DNA of 48,326 nt from Pholiota molesta (GCA_014925825.1 JACGCK010000293.1:1-48326); one strand, 5' to 3'; positions 1 to 11,000 are shown, numbered from the stretch's first letter. Notes: generated from the letters alone by a model not told the origin. Numbers and translations: made by a program.

Positions 1-243
1 CTCGTTTCCGTCGTGACTGTTTCCATCGCTTTGATCCTCTTGGGCTTCGTGAGACTGCCTAATGAAAAGGACTACCGAAGGGAAAGTGTCGCCGATGTAG
101 AGGAACCACAGGTTTCGACCTCCGAAGGTGCACCGTCGAGGACACATGCCCACGACGGTACATTGGTTGACGATAACGTTGAAGACGACTCTAGAGCACC
201 GCGCAAACGAAACAACAAAGTTACATCGTATGGGGCTACATAG
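1..243 (+). CDS. C-terminal end of a membrane protein (partial)
   Basis: The frame is open from the first base of the window, so this is the last part of a gene that starts upstream. The first 17 or so residues (LVSVVTVSIALILLGFV) form a hydrophobic segment long enough to be a final transmembrane helix. A polar tail of about 60 residues follows, rich in Asp, Glu, Ser and Arg, and ends at the TAG at 241-243. This layout, last helix plus charged cytosolic tail, fits many multi-pass membrane proteins such as transporters or receptors. No family-specific motif is left, so the family cannot be named. No intron is needed in the visible part. The reading frame is seen directly; that it is a real gene end is an inference from the helix and the uninterrupted entry frame. 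Confidence 0.5.
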   Translation, partial: LVSVVTVSIALILLGFVRLPNEKDYRRESVADVEEPQVSTSEGAPSRTHAHDGTLVDDNVEDDSRAPRKRNNKVTSYGAT

Positions 244-3200
244 TCTCTGTTTATGAGGTTTTGTGCTAGATTTTTTGGCCGGATTTATGACGCCTGTTTG
301 GTGATAATTCCTCGTTTTATTATGTAGACATCTCGAACTGAATCAAACAATGATATGTTGAGTGCGAGGATAGTTTCGTTTCTGGGGCTGCTGGTCTTTC
401 CACTATCCCTGCGCCTATCCATGGTTTGGTGGTGTGTATATGGGCGCTTATTCTTTCAGGCTAAATGCAAATATTTCGGCCATAAGTTAGCCAGATATTA
501 GGTGTGCTACACTGTAGTTATATTTAATTGTCTTCTTGTGTGTGTGTCGTTGCCGACTTCAAGAAACCTTCCGCAGGTTTTTGCATCGAGAAAGCATATT
601 TCAGCCTATGAACGTTATTGCAACGCTATTTCTGGAGTATCACTAAAAATCAGAGAGGAAAAGAAATAGTACACGAGGTATTTGCCCAGAGTATTGTCCC
701 GGCGCACCGAGAAATAATAATCTCTTTGTTTACAAATGTTACCTTTGGTTCCAGAATGATGACCCTTCCCGTGGACTGGGCGCTTAAAACGAGTAAATCG
801 GCATCTAAGCAGCCGATGATGAATGAGTTAGTGTCCATCCATTTCCTCAAAGTGATAGAACAGCAATAGCTTGGGTATCTTTTACATGGATATAGCGATA
901 CTATACGACACATTATGGGGACTTGTGTGCTTGATTTGTTTGCTTGATTAACAGACGACTTGCAAGCCACAATTATTTTTGCCCATACCTAAATATAGAC
1001 ATCATGTGTGCGGCTGTCTTTGAGCCGCTCCCTGGCCGCTCCCGCGAAGGATTGAAGAAGAATTTGGCGTGCATGCATATATACATAGCAGCAGTATGAA
1101 CAATTGTAATAGTCTCAGCGAACACTGTCAGTTTTTAAATATTTTCGCTGTCAGATATCAAGTTTTAAAATATATAACATCTGAAATCAAGCTTCTTCCT
1201 TGCCAATTCATAAGTGGGAATTGACTTGACTATGCAAGCAATCGAAGAAAGGGTAATATTGAACTCCTTCTGAGACGACTTCCTACGTATCTTTATTTAC
1301 CACTAACATTCACTTAGAGACTGAAAATATGGACAACCTGTCCCATGGCCACTGTCAGCGACATCATTACCTTCTAACGTGTTTTCAAATATGGTGCTTA
1401 TGGACGATATGTATTCCATGGGTGCGCCACAATTCACTCGCCCATGGGACTGGGACTCAGGAGGGTACACAAAGGACCCTGAGTAAGCGCTCGGCGTCAG
1501 TAGGACTTGCTATGACCAACCCACTCACAAGTTCAAAGAACTAAGTATACTTACTGTGCTAATCATATCCTGAGTTCTTGACTATTCGAATCTTGGTAAG
1601 GTAAATCTCATCCTGTCCATCGGAACCTGGTTATGCCCATCTATTCCCATTATATAGTTTCGCTGTCATTTCCAAAACAGTCGTGTCAAGGCTCTTTACT
1701 CGCCAAATGAGGCCTAATTTAATACCCATAACACCGCACAAGTTCAATAGTTTGGTCTTCAAATCCAGGGTGCTGAGATTCTTTGACATCTTCGCGATTT
1801 TTCAAAGAGGAAACTCGTGCATTTGATTTTCTAGCCCAAGCTCATCGACAATTTCAAGTCAATTGTGCTACTAACCAAATGTCGAAGCGCCAATCAATCA
1901 CACGAGATTGTTCACAAGTAAGCTCCCTAGGATGTTTCTCAATCTGATCTCACAGCTGATTCCAAGAAGCGTTATTACAAGTCTCGCTAGTCACCATTCC
2001 TCCATCGTTCCCTCTCAAATCTTGGGGTGATCAGAAGGCGATCATGATCCTGAGTGCCATTCTTAGTAGATGAGCTCACAACATCTGAACTTCGTGAGAG
2101 AGTCGGTGAGGCCATTCAGACTGAGGCCTCATCGTTTCTGCGATACCCCACACTGGGTTTATAAATGTAAACTGTAGGGAATGGCACAAATTTAACTCCC
2201 ATGCGACATAAATTTTAATTTCCTACTTTCCAGGACCCGAGAGGGACTCGAGGGACCGAAACCCTCTACTTTGGTACAGTTTCGCTACGGCAATCCCCAA
2301 AGGTGACAAACCCACAGAGTTGTATTGGCCAGAATGTATCTGATATCTCCACCCTCCAACCTAGAAGGATTCATCTATTTAAATAGAGGGGCACCATTCG
2401 CATAAGCTACACTAGGCGGTAATTGAATCTTCCTACCTTTTCTCTCGCTGTATGTTTAACATTATAGCAGGTGATCAAGCTGGTATTTGTCCTGGAAGTA
2501 GCATACAGAGATATTTAGCGACAATAGAATCTGTGCGACCATTCAGTAAGCACTACTTGGATCCAGAGGAAGGGTAACTGACTCGACGGATTCTCAAAAG
2601 CAGCGCTGGCGTTCCGACCACTTACTCTCGATCAAAGTTCCGAGCACCGAGCAAGGAAAATGCTGGTATATTTTTGTCTATGGGGTATGATGGGTAAGAT
2701 TAGAAACATTTATATGGGTAATGACTTATCCCACTGAACGCGTGGAATATTGAACATAATGAACGCCTGCACATGCGTTCATCTCCAAGAAAGCCGCCTA
2801 CATACCTATACATACGCCTTCGATATTTCGCGACAGAACGAGGACAGTTCTTCATTTCCAAGTTCGCCATTAAAATGTTGAACGAGGAGCGGAAACGCTC
2901 CTCCATCCTTCATGGACGAATAAGACATTTTCTTCTCGAGCTGTTTAACATTTACTAGTCCCGATGTCAGTTGACGTTGCATATAAACTAAAATGTGACT
3001 TTTACCTTGCACTAGCCTTCTGACGTCTGCAATCGGACAGCGCGAGCGTGGCTTAGGCGTCCTACACATGCCTATTTGCCCTCACCCATGCTTTGTTTGT
3101 TCTATCAGGTCTCACGACTAGGACTAGTATGTTGCATTGTTGAATTGAACCGTGTAATTTTACGCTTCGGAAGCGCGTTGAGAATTGATTATTTTATTGA

Positions 3201-3756
3201 TGCCGATGGGGACGATAGACAGACAGGGGAGCGTTAACTTGGAGCCACTGCAGGGCGCGAGATGGGAGGGTTGTGTCATTTTCTGCTATTCGCTAATGTC
3301 CGCTTTCAAGCAGGGAAGGCAGAGATAGACTTGACGGCAAGAAGCCAGTTTACCTACGGGCCGTCAGCAAATCCACGTGCAAAGAGCAGGATAGAAGCAG
3401 GAAACGATAGTCAAAAGCCCAAGTTATCGAGAGAGAAGGGCGAAAGAGCGAGGATCAGATTAAGGCAAAAATAACAGGAGGACTTGTGCAGAGGATGGAG
3501 AGAGGGATGTTTTTGGATTGATGCCAAGGATATGTCTCGTTATCTTACTTCCATACTGCAGAAGAAGGGTCTATGCATGATGGGATACATATCGGAGGTG
3601 ATAGTTTCGTAGGATTTGCTTTTTCGAAATCAAAGCCCTGGTATACTGTGCAACTCGGTCGGGCGTAGACATCCGCACGGTAGACATTTAAGCTGGCCCC
3701 GGGGATCTGATAGAATAGACGTTATATCCAAAATGCCAATTGTATTCGATAAAATC
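244..3756. other. Intergenic, no gene recognised
   Basis: About 3.5 kb between the membrane-protein end and the detached last exon of the deacylase gene. Only short, overlapping open frames on both strands occur (for example near 618-970 and 2700-3069). None shows a known domain, sensible composition or intron-linked continuation. The stretch just left of 3757 is expected to be the 3' untranslated region of the deacylase gene as it was before the transposon insertion. Confidence 0.5.
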
Positions 3757-3890
3757 TCACATCACATCATCGATAGGCTGTGCTTCTCTCGCGCTTTTCA
3801 GCGGACCCGCCTTCTTGTTCTTTCCAGAATTCGCATTATCTTCAGGTGAAGCGATGTATTCAAACTTGCGAGAGTCCAATGTGAATGTAA
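3757..3890 (-). pseudogene. DTD1: Detached last-exon part of D-aminoacyl-tRNA deacylase
   Basis: On the minus strand this 134-bp stretch starts with two bases that complete a codon begun at 16261, on the far side of the transposon. It then encodes TFTLDSRKFEY followed by a Lys-rich tail, ending in TGA at 3759-3757. The first part matches the final beta strand that follows the NxGP motif in D-aminoacyl-tRNA deacylases. Joining bases 16267-16261 to 3890-3757 gives one uninterrupted last exon with no base lost or duplicated, which is why I assign it to this gene. It is now cut off from its promoter and from exons 1-6 by 12.4 kb, so it is very unlikely to be translated. The tail is longer than in yeast Dtd1, as in many filamentous fungi. 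Confidence 0.85.
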
Positions 3891-4101
3891 TTCCGCGATG
3901 AGCAATGTCAAAGTATGCAGACTGCTCATATAAGGATAAATTAACGTCAAGGCGTCAGAAGAAGATCCCATAGGGCTTTGTACGTTACACGTACAAACAC
4001 GACGACAAAGCGAGTCTCCGAAGATTGACTGCTCTTGTCGCGCAGAATCTTCTTCTGACGCGGAAAATAGAGTCCCCTCATTTTCCATCGCTTTTTTTCG
4101 A
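3891..4101 (+). repeat. Ngaro terminal repeat A1
   Basis: Left end of the outer retrotransposon, 211 bp, repeated without change at 15651-15861. It contains a 15-bp inverted repeat (3952-3966 with 4047-4061, arms GCGTCAGAAGAAGAT and its complement) that could fold into a stem. Identity to A2 ends at 4101, after which the sequences differ completely. Confidence 0.9.
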
Positions 4102-4134
4102 TTTCATTCTCATTAAAATCCGTTCTCACTATTA

Positions 4135-4472
4135 CTGTACCATTTCGAATTGTTCGGCCAGGGGTGTGACATGGGACACGGTGGCCGAAATTTTGTATTC
4201 GGCCAACGTAGGTGTGACCTGGGACGGCCGAAAAAATTCAGCCAAAGTTGGGCCAGAGCAAAAAATTTTAACTTTGATTTCCAAAAAAATTAGACCAAGA
4301 CCAGCGAAAAATTTGATATTTGAGCTTTAGGGCTCATCTGGACATTTCGGCCAGAAGTGTGACCACTTTTGACCTTTGGCCAACCCTTGTGTGACATGGG
4401 ACAAATGTCCAATTTCGGCCATATCCACTTGCTTTGTGACGCGTGACGGCCGAACAATTCGAAATGGTACAG
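4135..4472. mobile_element. MITE-like element with 25-bp terminal inverted repeats
   Basis: A 338-bp stretch bounded by perfect 25-bp inverted repeats (4135-4159 and 4448-4472), each starting CTGTACCATTTCG when read inward. Both ends are flanked by TA (4133-4134 and 4473-4474), the target duplication typical of Tc1/mariner-type elements. The inside has no long open frame. It is made partly of related short blocks: GTGTGAC-(A/C)-TGGGAC appears near 4164, 4211 and 4391, and TTCGGCC near 4153, 4199, 4347 and 4416. It sits in the untranslated leader of the Ngaro element, just upstream of the Gag ATG. It is most simply a non-autonomous DNA transposon that landed there, but it could be an old structural part of the leader. 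Confidence 0.6.
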
Positions 4473-4518
4473 TATTTTACATATCATCACCTCTTTTTCC
4501 GCTTAAATTCGTCAAAAA

Positions 4519-5982
4519 ATGGATGCTGAAGGCCTTGTTGCTCCCCCTCCGGCTGAAAATCAGCCAGCAGGGCCTCTTCCTCCACAAGAAGATCTCGTGC
4601 CCCCTCCGCGCGCCCGTCGTACACACTCGACGGCCGTAATTATTAATCTTCTAAAGTCTCTTCCATTAATCTCCGCCTTGCAGAGGAACAAAGAGATCGA
4701 GGCACAGAACACTGCCCGATCTCTCAAAACCTTAAATCATCACATAGACCCAGTGGTCCACCCAGAAGCGGGTTCCGAGACGGCGTCTCTGATCACCATA
4801 GATCCCGAAGACCAGGCCAGACTGAAGGTGCCGTCATTCTTTAATTCCGTGCGCGATTACATCTATCCGAGTCTCGCGAAATGGATCGCAGATGAGGAGA
4901 TTCTCGACAGAGAAGCAGCGGCTGCGGCTGCCTCTCTGAAGAGAAAAGCTGGAGATGAAAAATCCCTTCCAGCGGCTGATGCTGCAGTGATGAAGCGACG
5001 CTGCATGGATGGCTCGAGAATGATTCGTTATGTCGTCGGGGTCCCCTGGACACCCAAGTTCCCGCAGAGTCTCTTCGACACAGAAGATTGTGTTGCTCTT
5101 CCGCTTTCCTTTTTTCTCAACAAAAACTTGCGTTTGATCATTTCCGAAGCCTCCACGTTGCCAACCGTCAAGTCAAACCCTAAACCGGGCGAGACTAAGG
5201 GAATATCTATTCTTGACGTGGACAAACTGACTGTCAGATTTGGTGCTGAGCTGTCCCTGTCCTTCAGCCAGTGGTCAGAGGCTGCCAGCAACATGTACTT
5301 GTTCCAGAGGGAACGAGACCAAGACGGTGGTGATGGTCCTCATGGCCAGTGGTTTAGTGACCATTTTAATTTCTTTAACACTTTAGAAAAGAAAGACGAG
5401 CTGTATGAGGCATGGAAGCCTGCTGAATTAAAGTTTCGGCAGGAACACTGGGCTACCTATGGAGAATTCGTCCCACAGCGATACGAAGCGGCGTTCGCGC
5501 TAGCCGAAAAACAGCACGAAATGATGGCAGAGGTCCGCGAGATGATGGCGGCCTCCATGCCTCCCAAGGGGACATTCACACGCGAACTCCTTGGAAACAA
5601 GAGCACCAAGACTCCTTTCCGCCGCCCCAACTCTTTCCCCTCCTCCTCCCAGCCCTTTCCGTCAGGCAGCAGCAGGTCCCCCTCGAACGCCGACTGCCTC
5701 ATCTGCGGCGAGAGGGGACACGACTCACGCATCCATCTCAACGCCTCCCCTGCGCCAAAATTCAAGGACGGAAGATCGACATGGGCGCGATACGTCGACC
5801 GAAACCTTGTCGGCGCCAACAACAACGTCCTTTGCATTAACTGGAATATCCGTGGCGAGCGAGGCCCTCCCTGTCACCACAGCAAAGAAGAACGCGCCCA
5901 CCTCTGTTCCCTCTGTGGCTCGAAAGAACACCACGCTTTCTCCTGGTCCTGCCGTCCCTCTCCAGGCCCTCGTAACGTTTGA
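4519..5982 (+). CDS. Ngaro element Gag-like protein
   Basis: An intact 487-residue frame, first of the retrotransposon. The N-terminal half is rich in Pro, Glu and Arg. The C-terminal part carries two small zinc-knuckle-like motifs: Cys393-x2-Cys396-x4-His401-x4-His406 (CLICGERGHDSRIH), and Cys463-x2-Cys466 followed by His471 or His472 and Cys478 (CSLCGSKEHH...C). Such clusters bind nucleic acid in Gag proteins, and this position is normal for Gag in Ngaro and DIRS elements. The ATG at 4519 lies just after the inverted-repeat element and is the first usable one. The end overlaps the polymerase frame by about 390 nt. Sequence similarity among Gags of this class is low, so the role rests on position and the cysteine clusters. 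Confidence 0.75.
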   Translation: MDAEGLVAPPPAENQPAGPLPPQEDLVPPPRARRTHSTAVIINLLKSLPLISALQRNKEIEAQNTARSLKTLNHHIDPVVHPEAGSETASLITIDPEDQARLKVPSFFNSVRDYIYPSLAKWIADEEILDREAAAAAASLKRKAGDEKSLPAADAAVMKRRCMDGSRMIRYVVGVPWTPKFPQSLFDTEDCVALPLSFFLNKNLRLIISEASTLPTVKSNPKPGETKGISILDVDKLTVRFGAELSLSFSQWSEAASNMYLFQRERDQDGGDGPHGQWFSDHFNFFNTLEKKDELYEAWKPAELKFRQEHWATYGEFVPQRYEAAFALAEKQHEMMAEVREMMAASMPPKGTFTRELLGNKSTKTPFRRPNSFPSSSQPFPSGSSRSPSNADCLICGERGHDSRIHLNASPAPKFKDGRSTWARYVDRNLVGANNNVLCINWNIRGERGPPCHHSKEERAHLCSLCGSKEHHAFSWSCRPSPGPRNV

Positions 5983-7579
5983 CTCTCTTCCACCCCCTCC
6001 TCACCTTCTTTATGTAGACCTTTTACCTTACGTTGCACATCGTTCCCCTCTCAAAAATTCGACTGCCGAGCACTCTTCAATTTACAATAGAATCATTTCT
6101 CCATACTCTTCCACTGCATTTGACCTTTTTCTTCACAAACATAATTTATTTTCGAGCTACACTTTCCTTGTTCGTAATTTAGTATCCGGTTTCCCAATTG
6201 GTCGCATGCCTCGTCTCGTAGATACTGTTATTATACAGAACAATCCCTCAACCCTCTCCCACATGGACGCTATCACTGAATATCTAGTCTCGGAGGTCGA
6301 TTCCGGCAGGATGTCAGGTCCCTTCTCGCGTGAGACGACCGAACTCATCCTGCGCGGTCCCTTCTATTGTTCCCCTCTCATCGTGGCCATACAACCTCAA
6401 CAACCCGGCACCCCCGACAAGATTCGAATATGCCGACACCTTTCCAAGGACTCCAAAATGCACTCTTCCGTCAATTCTCATGTGCGCAAGGAAGATTTTC
6501 CGACCCGCTTCGACACGGCCTCGATGGTCGCTGACATCGTGAGTTCTTCTTCATATTACGGTTCTCTTTTCCCCCACCATTTTCGTTTCGACATTTATAT
6601 GACCCCTTTGCGCTTTGTGCGTGGGGTTATTTTCATCCCGCGGCACTCGCAGTGCCGCTTTGGAGTATTTGCGCACCGAGCGCGTTACTCGGGGCCATGT
6701 CAGCGGCCCCTCGTTTTTCGAACGAGTTATCGTTCTGCGTGTCCCGAACATGTTGTTGTTCACCATGCCCATCCTCTGAATGTGTTGCCATTCACTGTCT
6801 CTCGCTTTCTCTCGTGCCCGCGTTCCCGTTATTCGTTACGGAATGCTTATTTTGATTGTGCAGATCGCTGTCGCCCCCCCTGGCACACAGGCATGCACGA
6901 TGGACATTGAGAAATTCCATCGAACGTGTCCCGTCATTCCCGCGCACAAACCCTGGCTTGTTGTCCAAGGCAAGCCGGGCGATTTTTTCATCGACCACGC
7001 AAACCCGTTTGGGCTTGCGAGCGCCAGCAGCAATGCTGGCATGCCCGGTAATGGGACCGTTGACATCATGCGTGAAGTGGGAGTCTTTCCCGTTCCCAAA
7101 TACGAGGACGATCTCAGTCCATTCCGCCAACCCACGTCGCATGGGCGCTTCCGAGATGGAGAATACCGTTACGACTACGATAAGCCTGAAATCCTTCGTC
7201 GCATCGCCCCTTTGCGGGTCCCTTGGCACAAGGAAAAAGGCAGTGACTTCGCCTTTACGACAACATTTATCGGTTTCTTCTGGAACATCCCCGAGAAGAC
7301 GGTCAGCCTGCCCGAGGAGAAGCGCCTGAAGTTCCACGAGCGCGTGCGCCGATTTCTTCAGGACTTCGAGCGACGCCCTTGTCATCTCCTCGACGTGGAG
7401 AAGATCCATGGCTCTTTGTGCCATGTCGCGTTCGTTTACCTCGACGGACGATCGCGCTTACCCTCCCTTTCCAATTTCGCGGCATCCTTCCACGATGACG
7501 AATATAAAACCCGACATCCCACTCACTCAATGCTCTCGGACCTACGCTGGTGGCTCGAGAGGCTCTCGCACGCCGGCTT
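5591..7579 (+). CDS. Ngaro reverse transcriptase (first part of pol, with intron, cut by copia)
   Basis: Coding parts are 5591-6538 and 6864-7579, joined by removing a phase-0 intron. The RT core is clear: a motif around FYCSPLIVAIQP and KIRICRHLSKDS; motif A after APPGTQA with its catalytic Asp in TMDIEKFHRTCPV; motif B around PFGLASASS; and motif C as YEDDL at 7101-7115, with both metal-binding Asp residues kept. The frame runs without a stop into the copia LTR at 7580 and continues at 12940. In this frame there is no ATG between 5591 and the RT core, so it is probably made as a Gag fusion by frameshift or splicing. The listed start is just the open-frame limit. Activity in this copy is blocked by the 5.4-kb insertion. 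Confidence 0.85.
6539..6863 (+). other. Candidate intron inside the Ngaro reverse transcriptase
   Basis: Begins GTGAGT and ends TTGTGCAG, 325 nt, phase 0. The frame on the left stays open only until about 6910 and then ends. The conserved APPGTQA and motif A continue in another frame from 6864. Removing exactly this stretch joins the two halves at the expected place before RT motif A. It is longer than the 50-70 nt introns of the host genes here. Confidence 0.75.
7575..7579 (+). repeat. 5-bp target-site duplication of the copia element (left copy)
   Basis: GGCTT directly before the left LTR, matched by GGCTT at 12935-12939 directly after the right LTR. Five bases is the usual duplication for Ty1/copia integrases. 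Confidence 0.9.
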
Positions 7580-7928
7580 TGTTGGAATCACGCACGAACG
7601 TGCAAACGCGCCGCGAGCATCGCCTCGCCGGCACCACTTTCTGTTTATCTCAATTTCAAATACTTTACTTTACCTATGACCTCTTGCGCAATCATTGCGT
7701 TATTCTTTCGTCTTCATTGCATGATTGCGAACGCCCTTCGCAATCATATATACCTTGTTACCTACGTTCGAGCACCTCAGTCGTTTTGCCCCCAAAACAC
7801 TGAGGTGAGCTAGTTTACTTTACATTCTTACTTATGCTTTAGCTTACGACGTACCATAGTGAATCTCTTATAGGTACCTATCTAATGTTAGTCGTTTTGC
7901 CCCCAAAACACTGAGTGAATCTCTTATA
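7580..7928 (+). repeat. Left LTR of copia element
   Basis: Starts TGTTGGAATC and ends CTCTTATA. The 3' end lacks the usual CA; it is placed here because only this border leaves a GGCTT duplication and lets the primer site begin at once. A TATATA at about 7747-7752 may be the core promoter. A 9-bp stem (7723-7731 with 7737-7745) lies just upstream. A 26-nt block with a self-complementary core (TTTTGCCCCCAAAA) occurs twice, at 7779-7804 and 7890-7915. Confidence 0.95.
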
Positions 7929-7940
7929 GGTTATGGGCCC
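7929..7940 (+). promoter_or_regulatory. Primer-binding site, complementary to the anticodon arm of initiator tRNA-Met
   Basis: GGTTATGGGCCC directly follows the left LTR. It is the complement of GGGCCCAUAACC, the anticodon stem-loop of eukaryotic initiator tRNA-Met with the CAU anticodon in the middle. Priming by a 5' half of this tRNA is known for Drosophila copia and several fungal copia elements. It differs from the usual 3'-end CCA pairing. Confidence 0.85.
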
Positions 7941-8005
7941 CGCGTTCCATTGCTAAAGAAACTCGTTTACCACTGTCGACTATCCTCGTTCCATCACTGT
8001 TTACC

Positions 8006-11000
8006 ATGTCTGTCAACCCTACCTCTCTTTCCGACACTCTCCCATCTTCCATCCCGAAGCTCGATGCGAGTGGCTTGAACTGGGCTGTCTTCAAGGTCCG
8101 CTTCCAGGATGCAGTCGAAGCGAAGGGCTTCTGGGGCCATTTCGACGGCTCCAAGCCTCGTCCTAAGGTCGTCGGTGCTGACGCCGAGAAGCCGACGGCA
8201 CTCACGGAAGCTCAGACTGCTGCCCTCGCTGCTCAAAAGCAATGGGATAAGGACGAGCTTTCTGCGAAGTCCCTGCTCACGCAGAAGATCCCCGACTCGA
8301 CTCTTATGCGCATCCATGCGAAGACGACAGTTGGCGAGCGCTGGAAAGCGATCGTTGTCGAGTACACGGAGAAGGGTGCTTATGCACAGACGGATCTGCG
8401 TGCACGATTCCTGGAGACGAAGTGCCCCGACAAGGCGAATGTTCGTGAGTTCCTCGATGGTCTACGTGTCAAGCGAGAGGAATTAGCATCTGTTGGTGTC
8501 GACATCGACGAGAAGGATTACCGTTCCACTATCCTTTCATCCCTCCCTGCTGCTCTCTCCAACTTTGCGTCGATGCAGCTCGCAGCGGCGCAGATGTTTG
8601 CTCCCACCAAAACCATTGATCCCGACATCTTGATTTCTCTTATCTCCGAGGAGTACGAGCGCCAGAAGACACAGCGCACGCGGCGTTCCGGCGGGAAGTC
8701 GAAAGATGATGGCGATGAAGCCATGTCGGTTACGTCGTCATCGAAGGGCAGCAAGGGTGGGCGAAGCAGTGGATGGAAGGCACGGATTACGTGCTGGAAC
8801 TGCGGCGAGAAGGGGCATTTCAAGGACAAGTGTCCCAAACCCCCGAAGGATGACTCGATGAAGAAGGATGGCAAGGGGAAGGACAGCAAAGACTCGAAAG
8901 GCAAGGCTTCTGGCTCTGCCAATGCTGTCCAATCCGACTCTGAGGACAGCGATTGTGTCCTTGCCGTCACCTGCGAAACCGAGGACGAATCGGACGATGA
9001 CGGAGATTTGTCAACGCCGGCCACCTCAATCTACGAATCCTCTGATGTGTCGTTACCAGGTCTGATCGCTGTTTCGGACTCGGAGAGCGATGGCGATATC
9101 GCTGACACCGATGGAGAGGACGACAGCAGCTGGTTCTCGGATGTGGCGAGTGATGCGGGGGAGTTTGCGGATGAAGAGTGGGATGCCGATGAAGATGGCG
9201 AGCCTATGGTCGAGCTGGAGCCTGTTTCGGAAGTGCTGATGGCCTCTCCGGATGTCCAGGGAGCTGACGACAAGCCTCGCGTGGAGATCTACGATTCCGG
9301 CACCACCCGACACCTTTCCCCATACCGAGATGACTTCGAGACGCTTAGGACCATCCCTCCGAAGCCTCTTCGAGCTGCGAACCAAGGCAACTTCAATGCT
9401 GTGGGCACTGGCGAGCTTGTCATCGACGTGCCGAATGGGGTGGAGCCAAGCCAGCTCCGCCTGACTGAAGTCCTTTATTCTCCCGAGGTCGGCTATACCC
9501 TGGTCTCGATTGGGCGTCTCGACGATATGGGTTTCACGGCGACGTTTGGTGGTGGGAAGTGCGTCATCCGAGGTCCGGATGGGGAGTGTGTTGGCCAGGT
9601 TCCGAAGAACAGCAAAGGGCTCTATCGCGTCGAACGCGAACCCGAATCGGCTAACGTTGTGATGGAAAAGATCTCGTTAGATCAGTTCCATCGCCGAATG
9701 GGTCATATCTCACCTGATGTTGCGAGGCGACTGGTTTCGAACCAACTGGTCAGTGGTGTTCGCCTCGAGGAGACGCCGTCTGGGGACCCTTTCTTCTGCG
9801 AGTCATGTGTCTATGCGAAGGCGACACGCAAGCCTGTTCCGAAGCAGCGCGAGGGCGAGCGAGCGACCGTGTTTGGTGGCGAGGTCCATTCTGACCTCTG
9901 GGGTCCTGCGCCTGTCGAATCCAAAGGTGGAAAACGTTACTACGTGACCTATATCGACGACAAGACTCGGCTTACCAACATATACTTCCTCGCCAAGAAG
10001 TCGGGCGCTTTCAAGTCCTACAAGGACTACGAAGCTTGGTGCGACACACAGATGGGAACCAAGATCCAGTGCCTCCACTCGGACCGAGGCGGCGAATACG
10101 AGGGGCGCGAGTTCGTTCTTTATCTCGACTCGCGTGGTACGGCCCAGAAGCGAACTGTCCACGACACCCCCCAGCAAAACGGTGTTGCCGAGCGCCGTAA
10201 TCGAGTCATCGTCGAGCGAGTTCGGGCGCTCTTGCATGCGAGTGGTTTGCCGAAGACGTTGTGGGCTGAGGCCGCCCGCCACGTTGTTTGGTTGTTGAAT
10301 CGCACGTCGACGAAGGCTGTCGAAGGGATGACACCGTACGAGGCGGCTTTTGGGAAGAAGCCGGACCTACGTGGTGTGCGCGAGTGGGGCGAGAAGGTCT
10401 GGGTGCGGATCGAGGGTGGCGATAAGCTGGGTGGGCGTGTGAAGGAAGGACGATGGATGGGGATCGACGATAAGTCGAAGGGTGTGCGTGTATACTGGCC
10501 AGATCGGAGGACGGTCACTGTGGAGCGAAATGTCTACTGGGACAAGACGGGCACTTCTGCCTCTCGTCTCGAGGGGGAGGATTGGGAGTTTATCGAGACA
10601 GAGGCTGATCCAAGGCCCGGCCAAGCACAAGGCGAGTCCAACCCTGCCGCAAAAATCTCCGAACCCTCGCCCTCGCCAGCAACACCTCAAGCGACTCCCG
10701 CGCAAGCCCCAGAGTCCGATGCGGAAGACTCTGGAGTGTCGTCCGACCAAGCACCATCGCTTAGGCGCTCATCGCGCGCGCGGAAGCCCAGCGCCATGGT
10801 GCGCGACATTTTAGAAGGTCGTGCTGTATCCGGAGAGCGCAGACGAGCTGCGCGAGCCCCCACTGCCCCCAATCCTGCTTCTGCTGTCGAAAATCTCCCT
10901 CCTGTTGTCGAAGAACTCATGATGGATGGCGAAGGCGGCGGCGATACGGCGATGGCGGCGGATTTTGCGGTTGAGTATGCGATGGCGGCCGAAATCAGCG

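Noticed and set aside
3798..4088. 96-codon minus-strand frame that recurs at 15648-15866
   Set aside because: The recurrence is due to the Ngaro A1/A2 terminal repeats; there is no conserved domain and the ends of the two frames differ.
4135..4472. CRISPR-like or satellite interpretation of the short repeated blocks
   Set aside because: Blocks are few, irregular in spacing and enclosed by perfect inverted ends; a eukaryotic TIR element explains them better.
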